DNA of 64,000 nt, from NCBI GenBank assembly GCA_964304625.1, contig OZ199840.1, forward strand, positions 4,650,001 to 4,714,000, in the 5' to 3' direction. The notes under the pieces are model-generated. The model worked only from the letters and a program-made list of their open reading frames with translations. It was not told the origin of the DNA and made no database searches. Positions 38,601 to 51,796 of the stretch are shown here, in pieces. The DNA is from Kudoa neothunni. Its lineage: Eukaryota; Cnidaria. The position numbers were made by a program, and so were the translations under genes. Within the stretch, counting starts at the first letter, position 1. Every line of letters starts with the position of its first letter.

Positions 38601-40826
38601 ATAACATTATGAATAATTGTAAGGTAGGGTTTGTGTAGTTTTATTATTACAACATTATTTTAACTTTGATAATAGGCTATAATAAATTTTGTTAATTCGG
38701 CCAACGATGAATATAATAAATATCTGGTAATTTTCCAAGCTATAAATAACAATTTAAATTTTATATTATTTAGCAATTAATAAATTACAAAAAGAAAGTA
38801 AACTGGAAAATTTATAAGAATTTCAAAGGTGACGAAAACACTAAAAAGTTTGTAGAATATTTTGAGGTAAAAAAATTAATATATGTACAAATAATCGGTA
38901 AATTATATATAAGAAATTGAATCTTTCTATGAGATGCTAATCTTCGAAACAACAGCTACCGTTGGTTTTGGCAACAAAAAGTTTCAAGGTAACACTCAAC
39001 GATTGATTATTTTACTTTTCTCATTGCAAATAAGTTTACACTAATCTGATTGATTAATTTTTATTTAGATATCATCCTGCTTGTGCTCACCAATTTTATA
39101 CTTTTTATAACTAAAGTTAGTGAGAAAAAATATAACCTTATTCCTTTGGTTATTTCAAAGGGAGTAAATTAATTCGCTATTTATATTAAAATTAAAAAAA
39201 TTAATATTGTAGCAAATTGTCACACCAATCATTCCTCTTGATGGACTCGTTATAAGAAAGGTAGCGACCAACAAAAATGCACTATACATGATGAGTGCAT
39301 CGGAGTTGGAGCCACTGATTATAAACCTCGAATTGTCCAATCCAAATCAAATGGAACAAACTTTCAACTCGATAGTACAACATGTTGAATCGTTATCTAA
39401 AGGTGAAGTCAAACGTAAAATAAACTCCGATCTTTTACACAAGATTATCACCGGTCAATACTATGAGTCGTCTCAAACTGATACCTCATTCGATTCCTCC
39501 CCCGCCAACCATTGCACATCGGTAGATGAATTCATTTCGAGAAATTCGATGGAAAATTCAGTCCCCAAACCAACAAATGAAATCAATCCCGAAAAACAAG
39601 TTTTAAGACGAGTGAACAAATCGTCATCAGTATATCTGCGGAAATCGGATGGCAGACCTCACGTCTATCAGAGGTCTAGCCGATTCACTATTGGTAACCA
39701 AAGATGATAAAAATGACTGGGATTTAAATTAATATGTATATTTGTTTGTAGGTGCAGCCAAAAGTAACAATCTAGACTCACCAGTTATATACTCTAAAGG
39801 AAAGTCGGTTGAAGGTGAGATTTTCTATGTGGTAGATTTAAATGGGTACATGATTGCAACCATATTATTTAGATACAGCATGTCATGATGTGTCAAATGA
39901 CTCAGACATATTCCTCAGTCAATACTCTGAGAGCAACTCTTTCCGAGCCGACATGGACCAACCCGCTGATAGTTTTGACAGTAATGAAGTCGTCACACAA
40001 TCTAAACGTTCAACTGACAAATCTACCACCAACAATTTTGTTGAAAGTACACCAACCCATAATTCATCCCAAATACAAGACGACACAAATTCTGAATGCG
40101 GTTCTAGCGATTTTAGTAGCTCTTTCACTAATCCATCTTCCACAACCAACAGGAGTCAACATCCTCCTGACGTACCAGCTAAATCCTCAGCATCAGAAAA
40201 ATTGACTAGGGTTTCCACGGGTATGTGTGTTGGCTGATGTCGTTTATCAGTTGTGTATTTGAACATAAAATTAGGTCATCAACCACGTCGAAAAGGACAC
40301 ATGGGCCCAATCAATAGTTGAAATTGACTTAGAATTAAATTCCACGAATGGCAATGATGTGCCCAACCAACATGATATTAAAAGTAAATCTAACTCAACA
40401 GAGATACTTCGACCGAATGGAGAATCCTATTTTTCTATAAAAATCTATAAATTTATTGGGTTATTCTAATCAAATCAATAATGTTTAGCAACTGATTCAA
40501 CCGATAATAAAATAAATGAACAAAATCATACAACAACAACAACAACAACAACAAACAACAACGTCATTCCAACTGAAGGAATCGATGACGACACCAAACT
40601 ACAAAAAACTCTAACCATCTCTTTTGGCACATCACGAGACACCAACATTAACTCTCAGTGTTCCAGTGAAATAAGCAGTAATTGAGTGTTATTTTGATGA
40701 GATAAAACTCACAACTGTATTCAATTTTAAAATTACACAGGTATCTTTGAAACTAGCAGAAGCAATTCCACCACAACGTTGTTACACTCTATCGAATTTG
40801 AAGATGACGAAAATAATCAAAATTAA
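32624..40826 (+). CDS. Rho guanine-nucleotide exchange factor (DH-PH)
   Basis: About 30 small exons can be joined in frame from the ATG at 32624. Early ones are 32624-32746, 32796-32859, 33287-33352, 33400-33505, 33647-33728, 33791-33845, 33893-33982 and 34316-34629. The N-terminal part is helical with a basic Ser-rich linker and is not classified; an RGS-like domain is possible but unproven. The DH domain starts in 35065-35116 (SLSETEINQQEVIL) and 35171-35223 (EFITTEKNYVQQLVILEK), resumes after a 2.7 kb intron at 37932, and includes SVYQRIVKYPILFKSIL (in 38456-38623), the conserved exchange helix. The PH domain spans about 38934-39400 (LIFETTATVGFG; IIPLDGLVIRKVATNKNALY), closest in wording to the ARHGEF1/11/12 and ARHGEF2 groups. 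The tail is Ser/Thr/Asn-rich with a poly-Thr run from a CAA repeat. It should load GTP onto Rho at the membrane or cytoskeleton. Joins after 40220 are the least certain. Confidence 0.8.
35224..37931 (+). other. 2.7 kb intron inside the DH domain
   Basis: The flanking exons join in phase 0 to give VILEKIFHLKLQQNNLLE, continuous with the DH fold, so nothing coding seems to be missing. The intron is AT-rich, holds a run of about 13 G (near 36177-36189) and no recognised element. Confidence 0.6.
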
Positions 40827-41082
40827 CATGTTTGATATTAGAACCACTTAGAACGATTTATAACAATTCACTGTCCACCTAAACTGTTTTTAGCCATTTC
40901 AGCTATTTTTTATTTTTACGCGTTATTCACGAATATTGATAGGTTGATTTAAAAATATTTTTATATGTTTCTGCATAAATTAAACTGTAAAATAATTTCA
41001 ATATGGAAGAATGCTAATCTATAAGCTCGCTGAGTGTCGGCAAACCCGAGCATCAATTCGCCTCGTGTAAGAATCAACCGAT

Positions 41083-41567
41083 ATGGTGAGTGATGTCGAT
41101 TACAATTTGTCTTTGCTTTGTCAATCTAACCTACAATATTTATATTCAATGTGTAATTAGGGAGCTAAACAAAAGGGAGGAACTAAGGCACCTGAAAAGA
41201 AAAAGGTGGTCAAGTTGGATAAAAAGCCAAGTTCTGGTGCCAAAGCCAAGAAGAAGGTTGCTTGTTTAATCGTCTAATCAGCCAGTTTTAATGTTTATTC
41301 TCGAGTAGAAGTGGGAGGTAAAGGAAAAGTAAGAGAGAAGTTGGACCATAATCTTACATGGATGCTGCCACCTATGATAAAGCTCTCAAAGAAATCCCAA
41401 AAATGACTTTGGTCACTCCTGCTGTGATTTCCGAACGATATAAGATTAGAGCATCCGCCTCTAAAATTCTTATCCACGAACTCATCGCACAAAACCAGAT
41501 CAAACCTGTTGTCCAAGACTCCACCAGATTGTTCTGTACAAGAATGACCAAAGAAGCTACTCTTTAG
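41083..41567 (+). CDS. RPS25: 40S ribosomal protein eS25 (RPS25), with two apparent single-base losses
   Basis: Exon 1 (41083-41085) contributes only the ATG, exon 2 (41161-41256) a Lys-rich tail, and exon 3 (41309-41567) the winged-helix body with DAATYDKALKEIPKMTLV, TPAVISERYKIRASASK and TRLFCTRMTKEATL. This matches eS25 along its length, and about 119 residues is the family size. eS25 sits on the head of the small subunit near the E site and is needed for some IRES-driven initiation. The conserved KGKVREKLDHNL block at the start of exon 3 is in a different frame from both flanks. Reading it through would need one extra base near 41317 (in GGAGG) and one near 41353 (in CTTAC), each beside a short homopolymer. 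These look like consensus-sequence errors, though a recent pseudogene is possible. The divergence from vertebrate eS25 is marked. Confidence 0.88.
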
Positions 41568-43983
41568 TGCTCTCGTGTGGAAACTTTAATTATAATTAAT
41601 TTCTTGGTAGGCTTGTGTCTAGATGTGTTTGAATGTGTTTTTTTTTCTCTTATTTAACTCGCTTTGTATTAATTCCTGTATATCTGTGTATATCTACCTA
41701 TGTGTGTATGTATTTGATGTGATGAACACTTTGTTGCTCGTGATTTTCACCATGATTGTCGACTACACTTGAACTGACAAATACTCACACATACACAGAT
41801 ACTTGTGTTAATTATTAAGCTGTGCAAATGAATTTTTGTTTGCATACCGTCGTCATTTTTAATTCCATTAACCCCAACTTATTAATCTTTCTTAAGGTCA
41901 GGTCGGTTATTTTGGGCGCACACACATAGGAGGAATGGATGGCGTCAATTTCCACAACAACGAGGCATGCGGGGAAGATTTTAAGATTAGTTTTATTTCC
42001 ATTAATTTTGATGTTATAAAACGAATAACCAAATTTTAATCAATCATCTTTTTACATTCTATCTTACCACAACAATAGTATTTACGACTAATTCTAATGA
42101 TTGAAAACAAATGTTACAACATAGAAAGGATTTAATATTATATGAGATTTTAAATAAATTATTGATTATAAATATTTTTAAACCTTATTATGGATATTTG
42201 CTTGTGGTATGGGACATTTTGGAGAACGAGTTTAATAGTGAGCACACTTTTTATGTTTTTTTCTCCTTTTTGCAGAAAATTTTGTTTAAAAATTCGTAAC
42301 ACTAATGATCTTGTAGTATCATAGACATCAATGTCCAACTTTTTTGCTCATTTAAAGTTTAACTATGCCGTGGTCATCAAAAGTATGGAAGCAATTTTTT
42401 GCGATTGTTCATGCTTTATTTTGCACCAAATACCGCGTAACTACCTACTAAGACTGGTAAACTATCTCAGGTAAGTATAGAAACATGTGTAATCCTTATA
42501 TGGGCTATAAACAGCAATTACCCGACTCAAAACATAATTTTTCATTTAAATATGACAAATTAGTAATGAACAACGATGTATCAACTGACCCGAACGCATA
42601 CATTGAAGAAAATAGTGAATCGAACTGTAATGATTTCTGTCAAATTCATAATAGAATTAAAAAGTGTGAAATAATAACTACGAAAAAAACAAAGAGCTTA
42701 CAGACAGATTATTACATACTTTAAATTAACTTGGTAGAAGTGACTATAGCAAAGTATTTAATGAGTTTAACTCATCTCCACAACAATATTAGAGTACTTA
42801 TACCTACTACTATGAAAATTCTACCCTTACCAACCAATATAAATTTAATTTTATTATAAATGAAGTAAAAACTATAGGGTAGACCAGACCCATGGAGTTG
42901 AATAATTATTTTGAATTTGATAAATAACATCTTCATAGCTCTGTCGTGAGTAAAAAAAATTATTATCATTTTGTTGGAAAAATTGTTGTGAGTTATTCGC
43001 TTTATAACGCACAAAATTAATGGAAATAAAATTAATCTTATAAGCTGGTTTAGATTTAATTTTTTAGAATCTGCTATGTTTAATTATTTACAGTGCCAAT
43101 AGCCACTTCCCTAATAAAACTGGCCAATTTTAATAATTAATTAAATACTACGTTACTTATCGTATATTGAGTTACGTATAAATCTATATAGATAATTTTC
43201 GTTTACAAATATTTTATGGTGGCTAATTAATTTAAATATATATTTTCATAATTATGGAAACCAACTTTATTTCAATATATGAGCAGAAAAAACAGTTGGG
43301 GTTATCGGGTATAATCGGGTGGTATCGATTCTGTAGTACTCTTAGATTTTATCCTTATTCATTCGATAGAATTATTTTTTACTTAAAAATGTGAACCATT
43401 ATTATTATATAAACTAAACCAAACAATAAAAAAGGGATCCAATGGACATCCAAAACGACGTGACGTGACGTGGTGTGATGTGGTGTGGTGTGGTGTGGTG
43501 TGGTGGTATAAGGTGATTTGGGCGGGCTTGGAGGGTTAAAATACTTAAGATGCTAAGCGCTATGAGTATTTAATGAATTTTATATGCCTATGTGCGCAAA
43601 TAAAATGTGGGAGTATAGTTAATAATAATAATAAATAAAAATTAGATTTTATTATACCAAGATAAAATATTAAAATAAATTCACCAATTATTAGCTTTGA
43701 ATATTTTCAAGTTTTCGCAAGAGGCGAGTGCTTTCTAAAATGTTTCATTAAATTTAGATAGTAATTTTGTCATTAATATCCTGTGAATTTTAAACAATGT
43801 AAAGAGTAAATAATATTTTTTTCCAATTTAATAGTAATATTTTTAATTTGTAGTCTCATTCGCGAATAAAATTTCTTCGAAAGTAAACAAGTTTCAAATA
43901 AAAACAATAAAAATTATACTATAAAATATGGTCTCACAGATATAACTTTTTAAACGACTTAAGAATATGCACGATTCAGTGAC
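41568..43983. other. intergenic between eS25 and mS22
   Basis: The first 350 bases are the likely eS25 3' UTR. Two short plus-strand frames (42111-42299, and 42485-42724 with NPYMGYKQQLPDSKHNF) could be exons of an unknown gene, but I cannot join them or match them. A minisatellite built on TGTGG lies at about 43459-43505. Confidence 0.45.
43459..43505 (+). repeat. TGTGG minisatellite
   Basis: Several copies of GACGT grade into repeated TGTGG units. It lies about 480 bp upstream of the mS22 start codon. Confidence 0.8.
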
Positions 43984-45460
43984 ATGGACCACGTGATCTA
44001 TTTTCAAATGTTGGGGAGGTGTTGTTTTATTCGTTTTATCAGCTCAAGAAAAGCATTCAAATTGAAAGTTATTGCCGAAGAAAAATCCATGAAGCTAGAA
44101 GAACCACTTCCACCAAGCAAAGAGTGTTTATCCATGTGGAAGGATGGATTACCACTTTCTAATAGTGGATCAATCCATGGCGACTATAGGAATCCAAAAT
44201 TAGTCTCTCTTATGTGTTCCATATTTGATCTTGTGTATAAAGATGTTGGTATACGATTACCCAAATTTAAGGCAACAATTCCGCAATATCGTTTATATAA
44301 AATGGATGAGATTGATTCAAAAGTGAATTTTTGCTTTTGTATTTCCACTATTTGTGGATTTAGTTAAACGCGGATATAACCAACGAATTAAATAAAATGA
44401 AATATGCCATTAATGTGCATGAATTACGTCGCAAATCCATTTCTAAAACTATACACATCGAACCAACTATTGTAAATCATTGTGAAGATAACTATGTGTT
44501 CGTGGATATTAGTCCGAGTAAAACCAAGCAAGTATTATCATCACAATCACGTCGGATGGTGGTAATATTGTCCAATAGAATCGAGCGGTGTTGATAAGGA
44601 AACCGAATGGAGAGTTAGATGTGGCGGATTGGGATGTGCGAGAGAGAATGGATGTAGTGTTCTACGGTAGAGATGAACAAAAATATCCTTATCCTTCGTT
44701 CACCAACTCACAGATTATTGTAATTATGGGTGTAGATTTTGACTTTATAAAGTTCAACATTAGAGACAACTCTCTCCAACCGAGTTGCTTTCTGTGATGT
44801 CTTACATCACCTATTATATGCCTCCAGATTCGCCTCTTTATCACAATGTATAATTTTTCTATATTAAACTATTTTTTAATATTTCTAATTGTGAATCAAT
44901 TTTTTTATCGATTTTCAAATATTTCATTGATATACATTAGGCGGTAGGAGAGTGTTTTGAGACAATTTGTAGAAAAAAAGGATTTCACGTGGTTGCCTCC
45001 ACTCATTTTTTGATCCCTTTCATCTACCACTGTCTTGTGTTTTCGAACAGTCGTTTGTTGTACTTGGCGAATGCGATTTCGCAACGATCACAGTAGATTT
45101 TGCGACTGTTGCTTGTTTGGATAGAGTAATGTATTTTTGTGTAGAGAGGCATTGGTTGAACTTGCCAAAGCCTTTGCCTTTGTGAACAAAAGATCGAATA
45201 CCCACCATTTTCACCAAAAAAATCCCAGTAACAACTCAAAGCTTGTACAAGTATTGTTATTTTCTGGCATTTTACAATTTTTCTAGCTTTGACGCAAGTA
45301 TACAAAATTTACAAATATATTTTAGGTATTTTTGGATGAAGTTAATCTTATCTTTAACAATTCTGATGAAAAACAATCCACAGCAGAACAAGTCGATAGT
45401 ATTATTGACGAAACTAAGGAAGATACAGAAGGGATTGAAAGCTTTGATGATTCCATTTAA
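43984..45460 (+). CDS. MRPS22: mitochondrial small-subunit ribosomal protein mS22
   Basis: Eight exons (43984-44322, 44364-44531, 44579-44719, 44764-44847, 44941-45092, 45145-45227, 45287-45297, 45326-45460) give about 370 residues, against 360 in human MRPS22. The best family matches are DNYVFVDISPSKTKQ followed by LIRKPNGELDVADWDVRERM (human has YVFTDIS, then a stretch ending WEERDRM), then PPDSPLYHN and a helical C-terminal part (EALVELAKAFAFVNK). The protein is metazoan-specific, acts in the mitochondrial 28S subunit and should carry an N-terminal targeting sequence; residues 8-26 are basic and hydrophobic, in keeping with this. Introns are 41-93 nt except the last, only 28 nt, next to an 11-nt exon. 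Those two are needed to keep the frame and are the weakest part of the model. Confidence 0.82.
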
Positions 45461-45536
45461 TTGAACTTTTATTTATATTCAAATATATATATATATATAA
45501 TTGTTTTTTTCTAAATGACCATTATTATTTTTCCCT

Positions 45537-45577
45537 TTCTACTACTCACGTCTACTACTCATGTCTACTACTCACGT
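45537..45577 (+). repeat. short tandem repeat of a 14-15 bp unit
   Basis: About three copies of TCTACTACTCACG in direct order lie in the 3' flank of the mS22 gene. Confidence 0.7.
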
Positions 45578-45635
45578 AGGGCGGAAATAGTGTAGTTAAA
45601 TTTGTGAACCTAGCTGAGGATAGATATATTTTAGT

Positions 45636-46900
45636 TTAACAATCATACTGAGTCGACAATTTTCATTTCTAAACGAGTTTGAGGTCGTTTTTGACCCCAG
45701 GATAAAATTAGTAGTTACACGAATAAAATACTTAATAAAATCAGGAAAAAATATAAATATTTTTAATATATAATTATCTAATTATAATTTTGCATGAAAT
45801 TTTCATGTAATGTTGATATATGCCGATTAACTATAGGTTTCATACAATTTTAGTAACAAGTTGAACGTCTGCTATTATGCTTTCTTGGGCAGTTATATTT
45901 CTACGCGGGTCGGATTTTTATAAAGAAGATAAATTTTATCACAGTTCTGAAAACAATTGTTTTAAAATAATCTTATATTAAAATAAACTAAACTGCGGTT
46001 TAACTAAAATTTAAAAGAAAATATTTTTTTTGAGTACTGCACAGATATGGTGGCAAGTAAGACAAACAGCATAGGGTTAGTATATATAAATAAATACATT
46101 TCAACGCAATCATTATTAAAAACAAGGAATCCGTCATCAATTTTTCGCTTTCCAGAACACGGTATGGTTATAATTAAACGTGTTGTGAATGAATTACATG
46201 TTTATTCGGTTTAGCAATTATTTTTACAAGCATAGTTGTAAGCGATAAAATATATATTGCATTTGTTTTTTCACACAAAAATTAAAAGTTTAATGGCTTT
46301 TTTTAGGGTCATTTTGTATAGATTATTTAATTAGGTAGTTCGTGGTGATATAATTTTTCTGCTTGAAGTTGAAGAAGGGCCAATCTGTTTATTATAGGCG
46401 CAATTCCAATATATACACAACAGAGTTTCTTTCAATAATTTTTGTGATTTTTTATCTCACATAGCTTGTGTGACACCGCATATTTCCGTTAATAAATCAT
46501 TCCTTCAAACAGTCTAAATGTTGTTGGCTAAATTTAATAATTAATCGGCTTTCTAATTGTAGATATAACGTAAATGGATATTGAACTAGAATGTAAAAAA
46601 ATTTGGCAGTTTCATATTAACGGATGAGTTCACGTTAATCTGACTTTTAAAATATCTTAGAGATGGACTAGAACCATAATCTATCAAAAATAGATAGACT
46701 CTATAGTAGACTTGCTATTGTACCCTGATGACCGAGTGAAACATCATGAGACAAGCTCTTGCTCCTACCTGTTCTAGATTCCTCTAGGAAACCTTGAAAG
46801 AGTCTGAAATGTTAAATAGATTCTAATTTAAAAAATAATTATTTACCTTGGGGTCAAAAATGATCCCAAACTCAGTGTGAATGTTTATATATTTTGTTAA
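45636..46900. mobile_element. non-autonomous piggyBac-type element
   Basis: Both limits carry TTAA (45636-45639 and 46897-46900) followed inward by CA, as expected for a piggyBac target duplication. Inside are inverted copies of CAYACTGAGT and of a near-palindrome: GAGGTCGTTTTTGACCCC at about 45681-45698, and GGGGTCAAAAATGATCCC at about 46855-46872. This end design parallels the element at 13415-15303. The 1.26 kb body has no transposase. Relative to the right end, the left end has about 20 extra bases between the two motifs. Confidence 0.75.
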
Positions 46901-47660
46901 TCGTTATTTCAACATCATCTTATATTGGAAATTTTTATTATCTATTGATATATTATATTACTTACTTCTCTTATGATATTGTGTTCGTATAAATATTTTT
47001 GTAACGTCTTAACTTTCAGGCAACGCTGGAGTGTTTACAATCCAACTAATTACCAACTGGTCTATAAAATGTTAACAAACTTTATATGAACTAAATAACT
47101 GTTATCTCTAAAAAATATACACAGTTGTATAAATAGGTACTTTATTTATTGAAAAAATGGGTTTCTAAGGGAGTGTGTGCTTTGCAGGAAGAAATATACG
47201 ATAAAACATATCCCAAACAAAAATTCAAGACATGAAAGGTGATGGAAAATAACTTGAAGATTTCAGAGACTCAATTCTAATTATTACATTTGTCATATGG
47301 TTAACAGGATAATTTTCTGGAATAAAAGAATTTTATTTGGACTATAAATTTGTCACGATGCATAATAATATTAGAAATATTCAATGTAGCTTTTTTTTAT
47401 TGGAAGAAATACTCATATGATTAAAAATAACATACTTTTTTGAAATGATGACGATTTAATGATTAATATTTAGATAAAATATAAAAGATTGATGTTGCAT
47501 ATTAATTTACACTGGAAATGTGTAATGATTGAATTGGGCTGAACCACAAAGATTAAGTCAACACCTAATCGTTAGAGATTTTAGAATACATCTGTTAAAC
47601 GAATTCAACCAACATAATCTATTCTGCAAAATAGCATTATAATTTTTATATTTTACGTTG
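46901..47660. other. AT-rich intergenic DNA
   Basis: No gene or repeat seen; this is the immediate upstream flank of the tyrosine-motif gene. Confidence 0.5.
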
Positions 47661-48650
47661 ATGGATCTCTACTGCAATTCCGATGAGTATACCTTGTATG
47701 TGGAAGATGAGAGGAAACCTGTTTACAATGGACAAGGATCTGAACCTGAAATGAAAAGAGTTTCAAAAGATAGTAGAAATTATGTAACCATAGGTGAGGT
47801 CACTGTTTTATCGGAAAATACCAACTACGTAGATTTGAAACCACATATAACAGGGGATGATGCCAATCCACAATCACGTAATTCTTTGTTACTATGACTG
47901 GATTTATAAAGTTAAGTTAATTTATAGATAAAAAAAATAAAAATGATTCAAAACAAAAATCGAAGAAAGGATTATGGGCTAAGATAGTGAGGAAATTAAA
48001 ATTTAAAAGAGAGAAAGACAAAGAACAAACTAATGTCGTTCAAATGAGAAAGCACAAATTCAAATCCATGATCTCTATACAAAATCAAGATGATATTAGA
48101 GAATTTAAAAACACTTTATTCGAAAAATGTTTGGACAAACAGTTATCCAGTCCGCCTAATGAAGGAATATACATAGAAGTAGAACAATTGAATTCACATA
48201 ATGAACCGCCGGTTCGATACTCCAATGGTAGCAATTATGAAGAAGTTTGTCCTCCAGAAATAGAAAATGCTCTGCGACCAGAAAAAACTTATGACAATGT
48301 ATGGTTGTTTGTTATTAATAAAAGTTTAGTTTTGTAAAGGATAATATCGATAATCAGATGGAAATAAAACCTGTTCCACCGATAAAAAATTGTTCAAAGG
48401 AAAGAATAAGAGTAAAGTCACAATCTCTATATATTAGTACGTTTTTTTAATTATAACATATTATAATTGTCATGTAATATAGAACAAGGTAACTGTAACA
48501 TCAAACCTCTCATAAGTAGAGATCAAATCATGAAAAGAAAGTCAACGCTTAGAAAAACCAATTTAAACAGTGTGTATATTGTCTTTTATCATTATTAAAT
48601 TAATCACCTAGAAAAATAATTATTTTCCCTCAACAAATGAATATCAGTGA
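47661..48650 (+). CDS. tyrosine-motif-rich cytoplasmic protein, family not recognised
   Basis: Five exons (47661-47877, 47928-48298, 48340-48436, 48483-48571, 48612-48650) join in frame to about 270 residues; introns are 40-50 nt. No known globular domain, signal peptide or membrane span is visible. What stands out is a series of tyrosines in short acidic or hydrophobic contexts: EYTLYVED, NYVTIGEV, NYVDLKP, GIYIEVEQL, NYEEVCPPE, TYDND, SLYI and the C-terminal EYQ. A basic stretch (KGLWAKIVRKLKFKREK) lies at about residues 90-106 and could bind lipid or act as a nuclear signal. Spaced Y-x-x-hydrophobic sites are typical of docking proteins phosphorylated by tyrosine kinases and read by SH2 domains; that function is my inference. 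It may also be the tail of a receptor whose upstream exons I missed. Confidence 0.6.
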
Positions 48651-51600
48651 ATACTCGTTTGAAAATATCCTCGAATTAATACTTGAACCATCGTTGATTA
48701 GCTCTTGTGTAAAGTTCAATCATATGTGGATATTACTTTAAAAAATTGAAAAATAAATTTCTAATATTATTAAATTTTTTATTATACATCTTAAAAATTA
48801 TTTTTTTAGGGTTATATCATTTATAAAATTTAAGCAGAGTAGGCGTGTGTTTGATGTAATTTTTTAGTTTAAATAGTAAATATTTGTCACGAAAAAGCTT
48901 AAGGTTTTATTATTTTTTACCTTAATACGACACTCCCTTAAAAAATAAGTATTTGTTGGTAGCAGAATTTGAAACTAAATTAAAATTTTCAATGTTTTTC
49001 AACTATTGATATCTAATTCTGAATAATATTAAAATATCCATACATTGATAATATATTTTCCAATGAAAATCTTTGGAGATTATCATTAAGTTTAGCTAAT
49101 TAGTATTAAAAATAATGTTCTTGATGCTTAATATTTTAATTATTTTACCTTCTTACCTCAGAAATATGAGTTTTTTTAATATTTACACAAACAGACGAAA
49201 TATTTGATAAATATTAAAAGTGGAATGTAACTCGATAATATTACTGAATACAACAGAAGCATATTTTTAATTGACTGAACCTCTTTTAAAGAAACTATTC
49301 ATATCTGGTGCCGATTTTTTTTGAAAATCTGATGTGCAGTTACTTTATCTCTCTTCTATAAAATTTAATATCATGGAAAAAGTATTAGATTTTAGTTTTT
49401 CTTAGAATAAACCTAACTGTAACAGGTTTTTTTAGCGACAAAATTTGTTAATTTATATACAGTAAAAAATTTTCAGTGAGTGATTCGTTCCAAGACTCGT
49501 CGCGAATAATTAAAACAACTTTAAAAATCAGTCCGATGATTGAATTAACATTCATATATTTATTTAAAAATGATATATTACTACAATAAATTGTAAAAAT
49601 AAAAGTTAACACAGATTTTAATGGTTAGTATCAATCGTAGGCGTAACTAAAGTTTAATGAAGATGTGCGAGGGGTTTGGCCTAACCAATTAAAGTTTGAA
49701 ACAAACACATTAAATTAAAATTTAAATAATTAGTCTAAAAACTAATCGTTGCGTAAGTTTCAATGTCGACATTTCTATTTAGAAATCCCGTAGGATCATT
49801 TCAAATTAAAAAATTTCGATATTAAGATAAATTATTCACGTTATCAAGTTTTTAAACATGACGAAAGTTGTTAACTTGATTCAAAAATTTTAAGAATCCA
49901 TTTGTTTATTCTCAAATCAATATTATTTTAACCTTACTCCAGAACGTTCATTGCACGAATTAGAATAGTCTCCTCTAATCATTTACCCCAAAAGTTGATA
50001 TTAAGATTTGGTAAAAAACGTGAGATTGATGTATCCAAGAATTTTAAATTCCAATTTAACTACATTATTTGCACAAATAAAAGCTTTCATTACAAATTTG
50101 TCAAACTCTAATAGAAATATATGCAAAAAATTAATTCGCGATGTTAACTGCAAAGATTTCGTGTGTTAAAATTCTGATATATGAGTGATGAAACTATTTA
50201 TTCACGTAATTATCCATGTATTATCTTTACATCCTTAAACTGTGTATTTAAAATATATTATTCTTCAAAAATTAATCCCAGGATAAAAAAATCACGCAAT
50301 TTTTGGTATTTTGTAAACAACGTGGCCTATCCAGATGAGTTAGTTTGACATAACGAATTTAATTTTATCTCAAATTAACGAATTACCTCTATGAACTTAG
50401 AAAATAAATCCAAAAACTTCATTATCACGTGGTACTTTAAAATTGAATTGATTTTCAATCACAAAAAATATAAAAAACTGCCGAAACGTTTGAGACCTAA
50501 CTTTACATTACATTAAATTTCAATTAAATTAAATTAAATTAAATTAAATTCCTATGAAATACAGAAATCCATAAATATTTTTAAAATTTTCCCGATTTTC
50601 CTATTATTTTAAATCAACTACCTATATTCTCTTGATAAAATTTTAAATATTAAAAAAAAAGTTCATATGTGTGAAGAGTGTGTATTTATTTAGTTTAGGA
50701 ATTTTTTTTTTACGAAATTATTTCCATCATGAAAAAGATATTTTAAATTTCTCTCAGATTTGCATTAAGATTATTTTAAATATTAATTTTTATTTATAAT
50801 TCTCAATGTTGGTTTCAAAAAAAATCATTCAAATATAAAAGTTAATTAGAAATAAGTAAATCCACATTAAATTTAAAATACACAAAAAAAGTGTTCACGT
50901 CATTTTTAATACAACCAACATATGGAATGTAGTATTACCGCTTTATCTTTTTCTATTAGCCTCAAATATATTGTAGAATATTAATTAATCAATCAAACAA
51001 AAATATTGTTTTTGTTCCAACCGCGCGGAAGTTGTTCGAGGAAATCTGACACATCCAATGTGTGACTGACTAAGATTAATGACCATATAAATCCAATTAA
51101 AATTCGAAAGAGACTATTCGTATCAAAAATTTAATAATTTACCATGCAAATAGACTCTAGCTTAAAATTGGCGTCATTTTGGAGAATTCCGTTACTCCGT
51201 ATTCGACTGGTCTACTATCCTACACAACTAAAAATTACTCCGCCTTATAAAACCTGATTATCACAAAATGTTACAGCGATTAAGAGATCAACTAATATTA
51301 GTGGTTTTCCGTATTGCTTTATTTTGACAGCAAAACTTTGTAAATTATCAATACATACAGAAATTAGTATGTTATTTTATATCAATTAAATTTAATTCAT
51401 TTTTTGCATTTATTATTTATTCATCTTAATAAAAAAAACTGAATATTAAGTGAGAAAAGTAAGGGGTTTTATAGAAGATTAATACCACGCATGCCTAATA
51501 GAATAGAATAGAATTCTAGGTAAAACTTCCACTGAAAAACCACCACAGCAGGTGTCATTTTTAACTTTGAGGGTAATAAACTCTCCAACACGACCATTTA

Positions 51601-51796
51601 TCGTTATAGCGACCCAACAGTTAACATAACGAAAAATAATTCACCCACTAAAATAATATTAAACTTCATGCTAACTGTCTTTATAAACTTAAAAAAATTA
51701 ATAATTAGAAAACCTAAATTAAAGTTTACCCACAAATTTTAAAAAGAAAATTCATATAGAAAAGTAAAAGCACGCGCACGCAGGTGACCAAATAGG
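48651..51796. other. AT-rich intergenic DNA
   Basis: More than 3 kb without a credible coding frame or element. An (AAATT)n run lies at about 50523-50550. The last 150 bases are GC-richer and probably contain the RRP12 promoter and 5' UTR. Confidence 0.5.

Noticed and set aside
42111-42724. Possible two-exon gene upstream of mS22
   Set aside because: The two short frames do not join with convincing splice sites and neither matches a family.
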